Source: JBAZTA01 sp964588175
GTDB lineage: Bacteria > Omnitrophota > Gorgyraeia > Gygaellales > Profunditerraquicolaceae
NCBI GenBank assembly: GCA_964588175.1
Contig: CAZPNW010000211.1
Coordinates: forward strand, 1 to 6,170
Length of the DNA: 6,170 bases
Direction: 5' to 3'
Of the stretch, positions 1-4,568 are shown one piece after another. Position 1 is the stretch's first letter; each line of letters opens with the position of its first letter. The position numbers were made by a program, and so were the translations under genes. Below the pieces are notes generated by a model that was not told the DNA's origin, made no database searches, and worked only from the letters and a program-made list of their open reading frames with translations.

Positions 1-608
1 TGAAAGCCGTGGATAAATTCAATCCCAAAAAGGGATTCCGTTTCTCAACGTATGCCGCATGGTGGATCCGCCAGGGTATTATCCGGGCTATCGGCCAGCA
101 GGGCAAGGTCATCCGCCTGCCGGTCTATATGAACGAGATGATCTCTAAATGGAAGAAGACCAGGGAACAGTTGACGCAGAAGCTTAAACGTGTCCCTCAG
201 GATGAAGAGATCGCTAAGAAAATGAAGATCGCCAAAGATAAAGTGGAAGAGATAAATTTTTGGTTATCGACAAAGACATCTTCACTTGAGGCTCCTGTCG
301 GGGAAGATGATGACGGTTCGGTCATGGACCTTGTCCAGGATGAAAGTATATCGCCGCCGAACGCCGATGTAGAACGCTTCTTGAATAAGGAGCGCGTCGA
401 TAACCTTATGGAAAAGATGTCTGAAAGAGAGCGCAAGGTCTTAGATTATCGTTTTGGGCTCATTGACGGGACGACGCATACCTTGGCAGAGGTAGCAAAG
501 AAGCTGGGGCTTTCCCGGGAGCGTATACGCCAGATCGAGGAAGAGGCGTTAAAAAAACTGCGTAGTTTCATTAAACAACAGGAAAAGGAGTGGAAATATG
601 GATCTTAA
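1..608 (+). CDS. rpoD: RNA polymerase sigma factor, sigma-70 family, primary-like (5' partial)
   Basis: This is the C-terminal part of a group 1/2 sigma-70 factor, which directs RNA polymerase to promoters. The gene enters from the left edge; the reading frame is open from base 3, and the valine at 9-11 is internal rather than a start. Region 2.3-2.4 is visible as FSTYAAWWIRQGIIRAI (about 42-92), followed by the region 3 stretch VIRLPVYMNEM. An acidic linker (GEDDDGS) precedes region 4. Region 4.1 has the RFGLIDG core, and region 4.2 has the helix-turn-helix LGLSRERIRQIEEEALKKL (about 508-562) that reads the -35 element. The Gln matching E. coli sigma-70 Q437 is kept, but the Thr440 position is Ile (codon 81-83). 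The short basic tail ends in a stop that overlaps apt. A group 2 (RpoS-like) role cannot be excluded because regions 1 and 2.1-2.2 are missing. Confidence 0.93.
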   Translation, partial: KAVDKFNPKKGFRFSTYAAWWIRQGIIRAIGQQGKVIRLPVYMNEMISKWKKTREQLTQKLKRVPQDEEIAKKMKIAKDKVEEINFWLSTKTSSLEAPVGEDDDGSVMDLVQDESISPPNADVERFLNKERVDNLMEKMSERERKVLDYRFGLIDGTTHTLAEVAKKLGLSRERIRQIEEEALKKLRSFIKQQEKEWKYGS

Positions 609-1110
609 GGCTGCTATCCGTGATATCCCTGATTTCCCGAAAGCGGGGATCTTATTCCGCGATATAACTACTCTTTTGCAGGATAAAAAGGCGTTTAAAA
701 AGGCAGTCGATGAGCTTGTCCGTAAATATAAGGCTAAAAAGATCGCAAAGATCGTTGCTGTAGAGTCCCGGGGATTTATTCTGGGGGGGGCTTTGGCGCA
801 CAAATTGGGCGCGGGCTTTGTTCCGGTGCGTAAAAAAGGCAAGCTTCCCTGGAAAACAAGTTCAGTGACCTATGATCTGGAATATGGCACAGATACCCTG
901 GAGATCCATCAGGATGCTATAGAGCCGGGAGAGAAGGTTTTGATCATAGATGACCTTTTGGCTACCGGAGGGACGATCAAAGCAGTTATAGATTTAGTTA
1001 AACAGCTTCAGGGCAAGATCATTGGTGTTGCCTGTCTTATTGAGCTTACCGGTTTAAAAGGTAAAGAAAAGATCAAAGGCTACCCGTTCTTTGCGTTAAT
1101 AAAATACTAA
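598..1110 (+). CDS. apt: Adenine phosphoribosyltransferase
   Basis: This complete 170-residue protein matches the usual length of bacterial APRT. It converts adenine and PRPP to AMP and pyrophosphate in cytoplasmic purine salvage. The N-terminal hood segment has FPKAGILFRDITTLL (residues 13-27). ESRGFILGG (56-64) and VPVRKKGKLP (75-84) are typical APRT core motifs. The PRPP-binding loop is VLIIDDLLATGGT (114-126), with the paired Asp and the TGGT turn. The start ATG at 598 has an AAGGAG Shine-Dalgarno at 585-590 with 7-nt spacing, inside the end of the sigma factor gene. The two genes overlap by 11 bp, which suggests one transcript and translational coupling. A run of eight G at 783-790 encodes Leu-Gly-Gly-Ala without breaking the frame. 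No terminator is visible before the tRNA gene that follows. Confidence 0.95.
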   Translation: MDLKAAIRDIPDFPKAGILFRDITTLLQDKKAFKKAVDELVRKYKAKKIAKIVAVESRGFILGGALAHKLGAGFVPVRKKGKLPWKTSSVTYDLEYGTDTLEIHQDAIEPGEKVLIIDDLLATGGTIKAVIDLVKQLQGKIIGVACLIELTGLKGKEKIKGYPFFALIKY

Positions 1111-1127
1111 CGAGATACGAGTTTAAT

Positions 1128-1136
1128 GCCCCTGTA
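1128..1136 (+). repeat. 9-bp duplication of the tRNA-Arg 5' end
   Basis: GCCCCTGTA occurs at 1128-1136 and again, directly adjoining, at 1137-1145, where it forms the 5' acceptor strand and positions 8-9 of the tRNA. Both copies could pair with the 3' acceptor strand CAGGGGC (1203-1209). The downstream copy is the functional one because it continues straight into the D-stem GCTC. Confidence 0.85.
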
Positions 1137-1210
1137 GCCCCTGTAGCTCATAAGGATAGAGCAGCAGTTTCCTAAACTGCGTGTGGCTGGTTCGATTCCA
1201 GCCAGGGGCA
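1137..1210 (+). tRNA. tRNA-Arg, anticodon CCT
   Basis: A full cloverleaf can be drawn. The acceptor stem is GCCCCTG (1137-1143) with CAGGGGC (1203-1209) and discriminator A1210. The D-stem is GCTC/GAGC (1146-1149 with 1159-1162). The anticodon stem GCAGT/ACTGC (1164-1168 with 1176-1180) encloses the loop TTCCTAA, giving anticodon CCT at 1171-1173, which reads the Arg codon AGG. The variable loop is 5 nt. The T-stem GCTGG/CCAGC (1186-1190 with 1198-1202) holds the loop TTCGATT. CCA is not encoded, since TTT follows the discriminator, so it must be added after transcription. The gene lies 26 bp after apt on the same strand and may be processed from that transcript. Confidence 0.96.
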
Positions 1211-1261
1211 TTTACTTATTCTCCTCTGCCCATTGATCAGCAAATGTTCCGGTGGGGCTTC

Positions 1262-1266
1262 GGAGG
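1262..1266 (+). promoter_or_regulatory. Shine-Dalgarno candidate for the PHP gene, distant
   Basis: GGAGG lies 15 nt before the ATG at 1282, which is longer than usual. It lies inside the alternative frame that starts at GTG 1252, so it argues against that upstream start, but it does not place the ATG firmly. Confidence 0.45.
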
Positions 1267-1281
1267 AATGCATTAATCCCT

Positions 1282-1935
1282 ATGTATACTTTCAATTTAC
1301 ATTGCCATTCATTATTAAGCGACGGTGTTTTACTTCCCTCGGAAGTTGCCGCCCGTTATGCCGCGTTAGGGTATAAACTTATCGCTATTACCGATCATGC
1401 CGATTATAGTAATATAGGGCCGAACAGCAAAGCTATTGTTGAATTTTGCCGCCATTGGCCGAAAAATTCGCCTATTAAGGTCTTGCCGGGCGTGGAATTG
1501 ACCCATGTGCCTGTTACTCAATTTAAACCGTTATCCCTGATCGCCAGAAAGAATGGCATTAAGATCATTGTCGCGCATGGAGAGACAGGGGTTGAGCCGG
1601 TTGTTCCCGGGACCAATAAGGCTGCGTTAGAGGCAGATATTGATATCCTGGCGCATCCGGGGCTTATTAGCGAAGCAGACGTCATCCTGGCTGGGAAAAA
1701 AGGCATATTTCTGGAGATAACCAGCCGTCACGGCCATGGCAAGACGAACAGCCATGTTGCCGGGCTGGCTTTGAAATTGGGAGCGAAGATGGTCTTGAGT
1801 ACAGACAGCCATCAGCCATCGGATATCATTACACCTGCGGCTTTAATGCGGGTTGCTTTAAAGGCCGGATTGAGCAGTAAGGATGTTGATACGGTTAGTA
1901 AAGATGTGAGCAGGTTTTTGAGTAAGAAAATGTAG
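1282..1935 (+). CDS. PHP-domain metal-dependent phosphoesterase (histidinol-phosphatase-like)
   Basis: This 217-residue single-domain protein of the PHP superfamily is probably a cytoplasmic metal-dependent phosphatase or phosphodiesterase. The ligand motifs appear in order: LHCHS (H7, H9), ITDHAD (H39), GVELTH (E72), VAHGE (H99), LAHPG (H125) and STDSH (D175, H177). The full set implies an active trinuclear or binuclear metal site. It resembles the histidinol-phosphate phosphatase-like group (COG1387), but many members do not act on histidinol phosphate and no his genes are nearby, so the substrate is unknown. I chose ATG 1282 because PHP proteins normally begin a few residues before the first HxH. 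The GTG at 1252 would add ten residues with no ribosome site. The gene sits 71 bp after the tRNA with no clear promoter between them. Confidence 0.88.
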   Translation: MYTFNLHCHSLLSDGVLLPSEVAARYAALGYKLIAITDHADYSNIGPNSKAIVEFCRHWPKNSPIKVLPGVELTHVPVTQFKPLSLIARKNGIKIIVAHGETGVEPVVPGTNKAALEADIDILAHPGLISEADVILAGKKGIFLEITSRHGHGKTNSHVAGLALKLGAKMVLSTDSHQPSDIITPAALMRVALKAGLSSKDVDTVSKDVSRFLSKKM

Positions 1936-1941
1936 ATATAG

Positions 1942-2014
1942 GGTAATCGGTGATCGGTTATCGGTTTTCGGTTAATCTTGATCACCGATAACCGAATACC
2001 GATAACCGATTACC
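1942..2014. repeat. Inverted block of 7-bp (TNATCGG-type) repeats forming a long hairpin
   Basis: The left arm (1942-1977) is a run of heptads ending in CGG: GTAATCGG, TGATCGG, TTATCGG, TTTTCGG. The right arm (1980-2014) is the reverse complement type: CCGATAA, CCGAATA, CCGATAA, CCGATTACC. The arms pair over about 35 bp with a few mismatches around a tiny loop. The block starts 6 bp after the PHP stop and ends just before the lipoprotein's ribosome site. It has no T-run after it and so is not a classical terminator, though it could slow polymerase or protect a 3' end. Similar GATAACCGAT-type repeats are dispersed in many bacterial genomes. Confidence 0.85.
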
Positions 2015-2028
2015 GAAAAGAATAAGTT

Positions 2029-2033
2029 GGAGG
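2029..2033 (+). promoter_or_regulatory. Shine-Dalgarno of the lipoprotein gene
   Basis: GGAGG ends 5 nt before ATG 2039, an ideal spacing. This fixes that ATG as the start rather than the in-frame TTG at 2027, which precedes the ribosome site. Confidence 0.85.
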
Positions 2034-2038
2034 TCCTC

Positions 2039-2506
2039 ATGAAACCCAATGCAGGTATAGTATCAGTCATGATAGCGGCTTTGCTCTTTTTATGCGGATG
2101 CGCTTCGTTTACTAATGACCCTTCATCAAAGGCTCAAGGTTTACTTGAACCTGCGCCGATTATGCGCTTTAGCGATATTCCGGTACCTGCGGGTTTCAGA
2201 TTGATCGCTAAAGATTCCTACTCTTTTGAAGCCACCGGTGTGCGTGTCGGAGTTTTGAGATATCAAGGTAAAGCTGATCCCGATCTGGTGGTTAATTTCT
2301 ATAAAGAGCAGATGGCGATGTGTAAATGGAACCTTTTGAACATTATTGAATACGGCCAGCGTGTGCTTAATTTTGAGCGTGAAACAGAAACCTGTATCGT
2401 TAATGTGTCAGCTAAGGGAAACGCGGTAACCATAACCGTATCTTTTGGCCCGAAATCCCAAGCGCCTGTAAATACAAAAACAACGGTTAAAGATCCGATA
2501 AAATAA
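2039..2506 (+). CDS. Small exported lipoprotein of unknown function
   Basis: This 155-residue protein has a lipoprotein signal peptide. Its hydrophobic core IVSVMIAALLFL is followed by the lipobox LCGC (residues 18-21), so Cys21 should be lipidated and the protein anchored in an envelope membrane facing the periplasm. The mature part begins with a polar linker. It continues into a compact domain with the hallmark stretch FSDIPVPAGFRL, then YKEQMAMCKWNLL in a likely helix, then a strand-rich C-terminal half (CIVNVSAKGNAVTITVSFG). Two cysteines in the domain (in MCKW and ETCIV) might form a disulfide. I do not recognise a family with a known activity. The gene follows the heptad hairpin, and the next gene is an outer-membrane porin. 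An envelope role is likely, but nothing more specific is supported. Confidence 0.85.
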   Translation: MKPNAGIVSVMIAALLFLCGCASFTNDPSSKAQGLLEPAPIMRFSDIPVPAGFRLIAKDSYSFEATGVRVGVLRYQGKADPDLVVNFYKEQMAMCKWNLLNIIEYGQRVLNFERETETCIVNVSAKGNAVTITVSFGPKSQAPVNTKTTVKDPIK

Positions 2507-2529
2507 CCCGCAGCCGGCTAAAAAAATAC

Positions 2530-2558
2530 TTGACAAGTATCGGCGATTATGTTAAAAA
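2530..2558 (+). promoter_or_regulatory. Candidate sigma-70 promoter P1 upstream of the porin
   Basis: A perfect -35 hexamer TTGACA (2530-2535) is followed after 17 bp by TAAAAA (2553-2558), a modest -10. Transcription would start near 2565 and include the whole inverted-repeat leader, giving a 5' UTR of about 178 nt for the porin. The weak -10 keeps confidence moderate. Confidence 0.5.
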
Positions 2559-2576
2559 ATAAGACAATTCGGGTGT

Positions 2577-2660
2577 TATACCATTGGATATGACTTTAAT
2601 CACGGCATGGAGGAGGTGAACGTTAAAATAAGCCTGAAGTCAGGAAAATCCAATGATATA
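2577..2660 (+). promoter_or_regulatory. Structured leader or operator: nested inverted repeats before the porin
   Basis: CATTGGAT (2582-2589) is exactly complementary to ATCCAATG (2648-2655). Beyond one C/A mismatch, TATA on each side (2577-2580, 2657-2660) continues the pairing. Within this outer stem, TTTAATCAC (2595-2603) can pair with GTGA(acg)TTAAA (2616-2627), with GGAGGAG in the loop. CCTG/CAGG (2633-2636 with 2641-2644) can form a small third hairpin. Together these would make a three-way junction if transcribed from P1. The right arm also overlaps the -10 of promoter P2, so a DNA operator is an alternative. It matches no riboswitch class I recognise. The folding was done by eye. Confidence 0.45.
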
Positions 2661-2672
2661 CTATATATGTAA
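2607..2672 (+). CDS. Possible 21-codon leader ORF (weak)
   Basis: ATG 2607 opens a frame of 21 codons ending at TAA 2670-2672, translating as MEEVNVKISLKS followed by GKSNDILYM. An in-frame GTG lies at 2616. No ribosome site precedes ATG 2607, and for the GTG the GGAGG at 2609-2613 is only 2 nt away. Translation is therefore doubtful; the frame is listed because it lies wholly inside the structured leader. Confidence 0.15.
   Translation: MEEVNVKISLKSGKSNDILYM
2654..2662 (+). promoter_or_regulatory. Candidate promoter P2 with extended -10
   Basis: TGATATACT contains an extended -10 (TG one base before TATACT at 2657-2662). The -35 position has only a poor match (CTGAAG, 2634-2639, 17-bp spacing), as is usual for extended -10 promoters. 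Transcription would start near 2669, giving a 5' UTR of about 74 nt. The element overlaps the right arm of the CATTGGAT inverted repeat. Confidence 0.5.
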
Positions 2673-2727
2673 TTCTCTAGGAGCAAATCCTTAATACCTA
2701 GTTCATTATATTCTTCATTCTTATTCT

Positions 2728-2735
2728 AAAGGAGG
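2728..2735 (+). promoter_or_regulatory. Strong Shine-Dalgarno of the porin gene
   Basis: AAAGGAGG ends 7 nt before ATG 2743 and only 1 nt before the alternative in-frame ATG at 2737. Translation should therefore begin at 2743. The strong site fits an abundant outer-membrane protein. Confidence 0.9.
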
Positions 2736-2742
2736 TATGCAA

Positions 2743-4158
2743 ATGAGTAAACGTTTAATCGTAGTACTTGCTCTTGCGTTTGTAGTAGGAATGGCTTTTA
2801 CTGCATTCGCAGAGGTCCAGAATGTGAAAGTCAGCGGAGATGTTACGGTAATGGGAGTTGCCAGAAATTATTTGGATTTGACAGCCCCCGGAACTGTGAC
2901 CGCGAGCGGTTTCAGCCGTAAGATCACGACATTGATCTCAAACGTAAGAGTCAAAGTTGAAGCTGACCTTACCGATAATGTTTCTACCGTAGTCAGATTA
3001 TTGAACGAAAGAGTGTGGGGAGCGACAAATCAGGTTAATGCCGCAGGAACCACTACGGTTGCCAATACTACCGAGATCGATCTGGACTTGGCGTATGTCA
3101 CGTTAAAAGAATTCTTGAATCCTCATTTAACGTTGAGCATCGGCCGTCAGGAAATGAAATTCGGAAATGGCCTGATCATCGGCGCTTCTACAACAAATGG
3201 TATCGGTGCTGGACATGGTACTACCGATAAGCATGGTTTACCTGATTCTTTGGATGATCTAAGCAGCAGCAAAGCATTTGACGCGATCAGGGCAACTTTG
3301 AATTTCGATCCGTTGGTATTGGATATTATTTATTCCAAACTCAATGAAAATAGCGTCGCGATCGATAATGATATCAATTTATACGGAATAAACGCCGGCT
3401 TTGAGATCGATAAGAACTTGAATGCCGAAGTTTACTTGTTCACCAGAAACAGAGATACCGGAAGCGTTGCAGCTATAACCAGCTCTGAAATCCTGAACAC
3501 AACCGGTGCCAAATTAACATTTACCGGTATCGAGAATATGATGTTAGGTTTGGAAAGCGCTTTCCAGTTCGGCGAACATCAGGCAAATACAACTTTGTAT
3601 CCGAATGAAGGTGCAGCATCGAATATAAATCGTAAAGTTACCGCTTATGCTCTTCAAGCGATAGCGAATATGGCTATGCCAAGCAAGAAATATACCCCAA
3701 GCATGGGTGCAAGCTATACCTACCTTTCAGGTGACAAAGCTGCAAGCACTGCTGACACCTATAAAGGTTGGGATCCGATGTTCGAAGATCAGGCAGGCGG
3801 GACCTTATTCAACAAGATCTTAGGGTACTCGAATGCCCAGTTATTGAATCTTAATGGCAGCATCAAGCCGATGGAAGACCTGAAAGTAGCGTTGAATTAC
3901 TACTATATAAGGCTCAACCATTCTTTTACCGGTGCTTCTGCGGTTTATTTCTCAGGAGTCGCGGGTGATCCGACCTACGTGGTAAAAGGCGGCAAGAAGT
4001 ATCTTGGTAGTGAAGTTGATTTAGGTGTTACCTATGATTATACTGAAGATGTACAGTTCGGTTTAAATACCGGAGTGTTCATGCCTGGTAATGTATTCTC
4101 AGCTCAGAATAATAAGAAGGCAACTCAGGTAATCGGTTCTATGAAGGTGACATTCTAA
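2743..4158 (+). CDS. Outer-membrane beta-barrel porin (AlgE/alginate-export-like)
   Basis: This 471-residue exported protein has a typical signal peptide: MSKR, a hydrophobic core, and a predicted cut after AFA (residues 21-23). The mature part is made of alternating amphipathic strands with short turns and long polar loops, as in a beta-barrel of the outer membrane. It ends in KVTF, with the terminal Phe expected for recognition by the BAM machinery. The stretch LDLAYVTLKEFL followed by LSIGRQEMKFGNG (GRQE at 134-137), then KAFDAIRATLNFDPLVLDIIYSK, resembles the alginate-export (AlgE) porin family. Such porins pass anionic or sugar substrates, but many members are uncharacterised, so the cargo is unknown. 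Two cysteine-free halves and Asn/Thr-rich loops suit a surface protein. It has its own leader and promoters upstream and a strong terminator 25 bp downstream, so it is probably a single-gene transcript expressed at high level. Confidence 0.85.
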   Translation: MSKRLIVVLALAFVVGMAFTAFAEVQNVKVSGDVTVMGVARNYLDLTAPGTVTASGFSRKITTLISNVRVKVEADLTDNVSTVVRLLNERVWGATNQVNAAGTTTVANTTEIDLDLAYVTLKEFLNPHLTLSIGRQEMKFGNGLIIGASTTNGIGAGHGTTDKHGLPDSLDDLSSSKAFDAIRATLNFDPLVLDIIYSKLNENSVAIDNDINLYGINAGFEIDKNLNAEVYLFTRNRDTGSVAAITSSEILNTTGAKLTFTGIENMMLGLESAFQFGEHQANTTLYPNEGAASNINRKVTAYALQAIANMAMPSKKYTPSMGASYTYLSGDKAASTADTYKGWDPMFEDQAGGTLFNKILGYSNAQLLNLNGSIKPMEDLKVALNYYYIRLNHSFTGASAVYFSGVAGDPTYVVKGGKKYLGSEVDLGVTYDYTEDVQFGLNTGVFMPGNVFSAQNNKKATQVIGSMKVTF

Positions 4159-4183
4159 TAGTAGTGATTATGTAATTAAAATG

Positions 4184-4216
4184 CCCTCGGGGGGACTTTT
4201 CCCCCGAGGGTTTTTT
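4184..4216 (+). terminator. Strong intrinsic terminator of the porin gene
   Basis: CCCTCGGGGG (4184-4193) pairs perfectly with CCCCCGAGGG (4201-4210) around a 7-nt loop, followed at once by six T (4211-4216). The 10-bp GC-rich stem and T-run make a textbook Rho-independent terminator. Confidence 0.95.
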
Positions 4217-4218
4217 GT

Positions 4219-4235
4219 TGCGGCACAAAGCCGCA
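4219..4235. repeat. Small hairpin TGCGGC/GCCGCA
   Basis: TGCGGC (4219-4224) and GCCGCA (4230-4235) form a 6-bp stem with a 5-nt loop, directly after the terminator T-run. Confidence 0.7.
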
Positions 4236-4264
4236 CACCGGCCATTTTCCAATATGGCCGGGTG
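4235..4264. repeat. Hairpin A, ACACCGG...CCGGGTG type
   Basis: CCGGCCAT (4238-4245) pairs perfectly with ATGGCCGG (4254-4261). CAC and GTG extend the stem outside, with one extra G. Its outer ends are the same as those of hairpin B at 4298-4329, while the inner stem bases differ. Confidence 0.8.
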
Positions 4265-4272
4265 AGCAGAAA

Positions 4273-4294
4273 GCCTGCCTGCCGGCAGGCAGGC
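4273..4294. repeat. Perfect 22-bp palindrome
   Basis: GCCTGCCTGCC (4273-4283) is followed without a spacer by its exact reverse complement GGCAGGCAGGC (4284-4294). The tandem CCTG/CAGG content matches a palindrome type seen repeatedly in genomes of uncultivated bacteria, where it is often mistranslated as ACLPAGR-like peptides. It lies between hairpins A and B. Confidence 0.9.
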
Positions 4295-4297
4295 AAC

Positions 4298-4329
4298 ACA
4301 CCGGCGCAATTCCGATCTGCGCCGGGTGT
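4298..4329. repeat. Hairpin B, ACACCGG...CCGGGTGT type
   Basis: ACACCGGCGCA (4298-4308) pairs with TGCGCCGGGTGT (4318-4329) with one extra G, around a short AT-rich loop containing TTCCGAT. It is the partner of hairpin A, with stem core CGCA/TGCG in place of CCAT/ATGG. Confidence 0.8.
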
Positions 4330-4334
4330 AAGTT

Positions 4335-4352
4335 ATCGTTAATATCGTTAAT
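4335..4352. repeat. Tandem 9-bp repeat, left frame of the repeat cluster
   Basis: ATCGTTAAT occurs twice in a row (4335-4343, 4344-4352). The first 15 bases match the reverse complement of 4716-4730 with one mismatch, so the two blocks form inverted borders about 365 bp apart. Confidence 0.75.
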
Positions 4353-4361
4353 GCCATTGTT

Positions 4362-4389
4362 GTCATTCTGAAGCTAAGCCGGAGAATCA
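4362..4389. repeat. Short copy of a GTCATTCTGAG-type dispersed repeat
   Basis: GTCATTCTGA, then GCTAAG, then GAGAATC match the longer copy beginning at 4396, but about 13 internal bases present there are missing here. Confidence 0.65.
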
Positions 4390-4394
4390 CTTCT

Positions 4395-4487
4395 CGTCAT
4401 TCTGAGGCTAAGTCGTAGGCTATGAACGAAGAATCTAAGTAGTTATAAGATCCTTCCTTATAGATAAGTAAGAGACTCAGGATGACG
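4395..4487. repeat. Long inverted repeat with GTCATTCTGAG ends
   Basis: CGTCATTCTGAG (4395-4406) pairs with CTCAGGATGACG (4476-4487) with one difference that is G-U in RNA. Inside, GAAGAATCT (4428-4436) faces AGATCCTTC (4448-4456) with one mismatch. The ends and inner arms make a 93-bp imperfect hairpin of the dispersed type common in many bacterial chromosomes. No open frame or transposase is present. Confidence 0.75.
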
Positions 4488-4568
4488 ATTAAGTTTACTC
4501 AGTAAGAGACTCAGGATGACGGGAAGGTTTACTCAGTAAGCGATTCAGGATGACGGGAACTTGTTAAT
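4467..4568. repeat. Three 34-bp tandem units
   Basis: Units start at 4467, 4501 and 4535 and are exactly 34 bp each. Each starts with AGTAAG and contains TCAGGATGACG. Units 1 and 2 match at 30 of 34 bases. Unit 3 matches unit 2 at 25 of 34, mostly in its first 25 bases. Unit 1 is also the right end of the long inverted repeat. It is not a CRISPR array, because there are no unique spacers. Confidence 0.85.

Noticed and set aside
197..436. Minus-strand open frame inside the sigma factor gene (others similar at 549-842, 1518-1706, 1627-1812)
   Set aside because: These are antisense shadows of well-supported genes, with low-complexity serine/alanine-rich translations and no recognisable domain.
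1137..1210. tRNA as an integration site (att) for a mobile element
   Set aside because: No repeat of the tRNA 3' end and no integrase are present in the window; only the 5' end is duplicated.
1252..1281. GTG 1252 as start of the PHP protein
   Set aside because: It would precede the only purine-rich ribosome site and add ten residues not expected before the first HxH motif.
2512..2527. Terminator after the lipoprotein gene (AGCCGGCT next to an A-run)
   Set aside because: The palindrome has no loop and is followed by A rather than T on the plus strand. On the minus strand the T-run would precede, not follow, the stem.
2737..2742. ATG 2737 as start of the porin
   Set aside because: It lies only 1 nt after AAAGGAGG; ATG 2743 has the proper 7-nt spacing and gives a normal signal peptide.
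4139..4390. Minus-strand open frame of 83 codons across the porin end and the repeat region
   Set aside because: It crosses the terminator hairpin and the GC palindrome, has no ribosome site, and its ACLPAGR-like segment is only the translated palindrome.
4467..4568. CRISPR array
   Set aside because: The 34-bp units are contiguous and similar over most of their length, with no unique spacers and no cas genes nearby.
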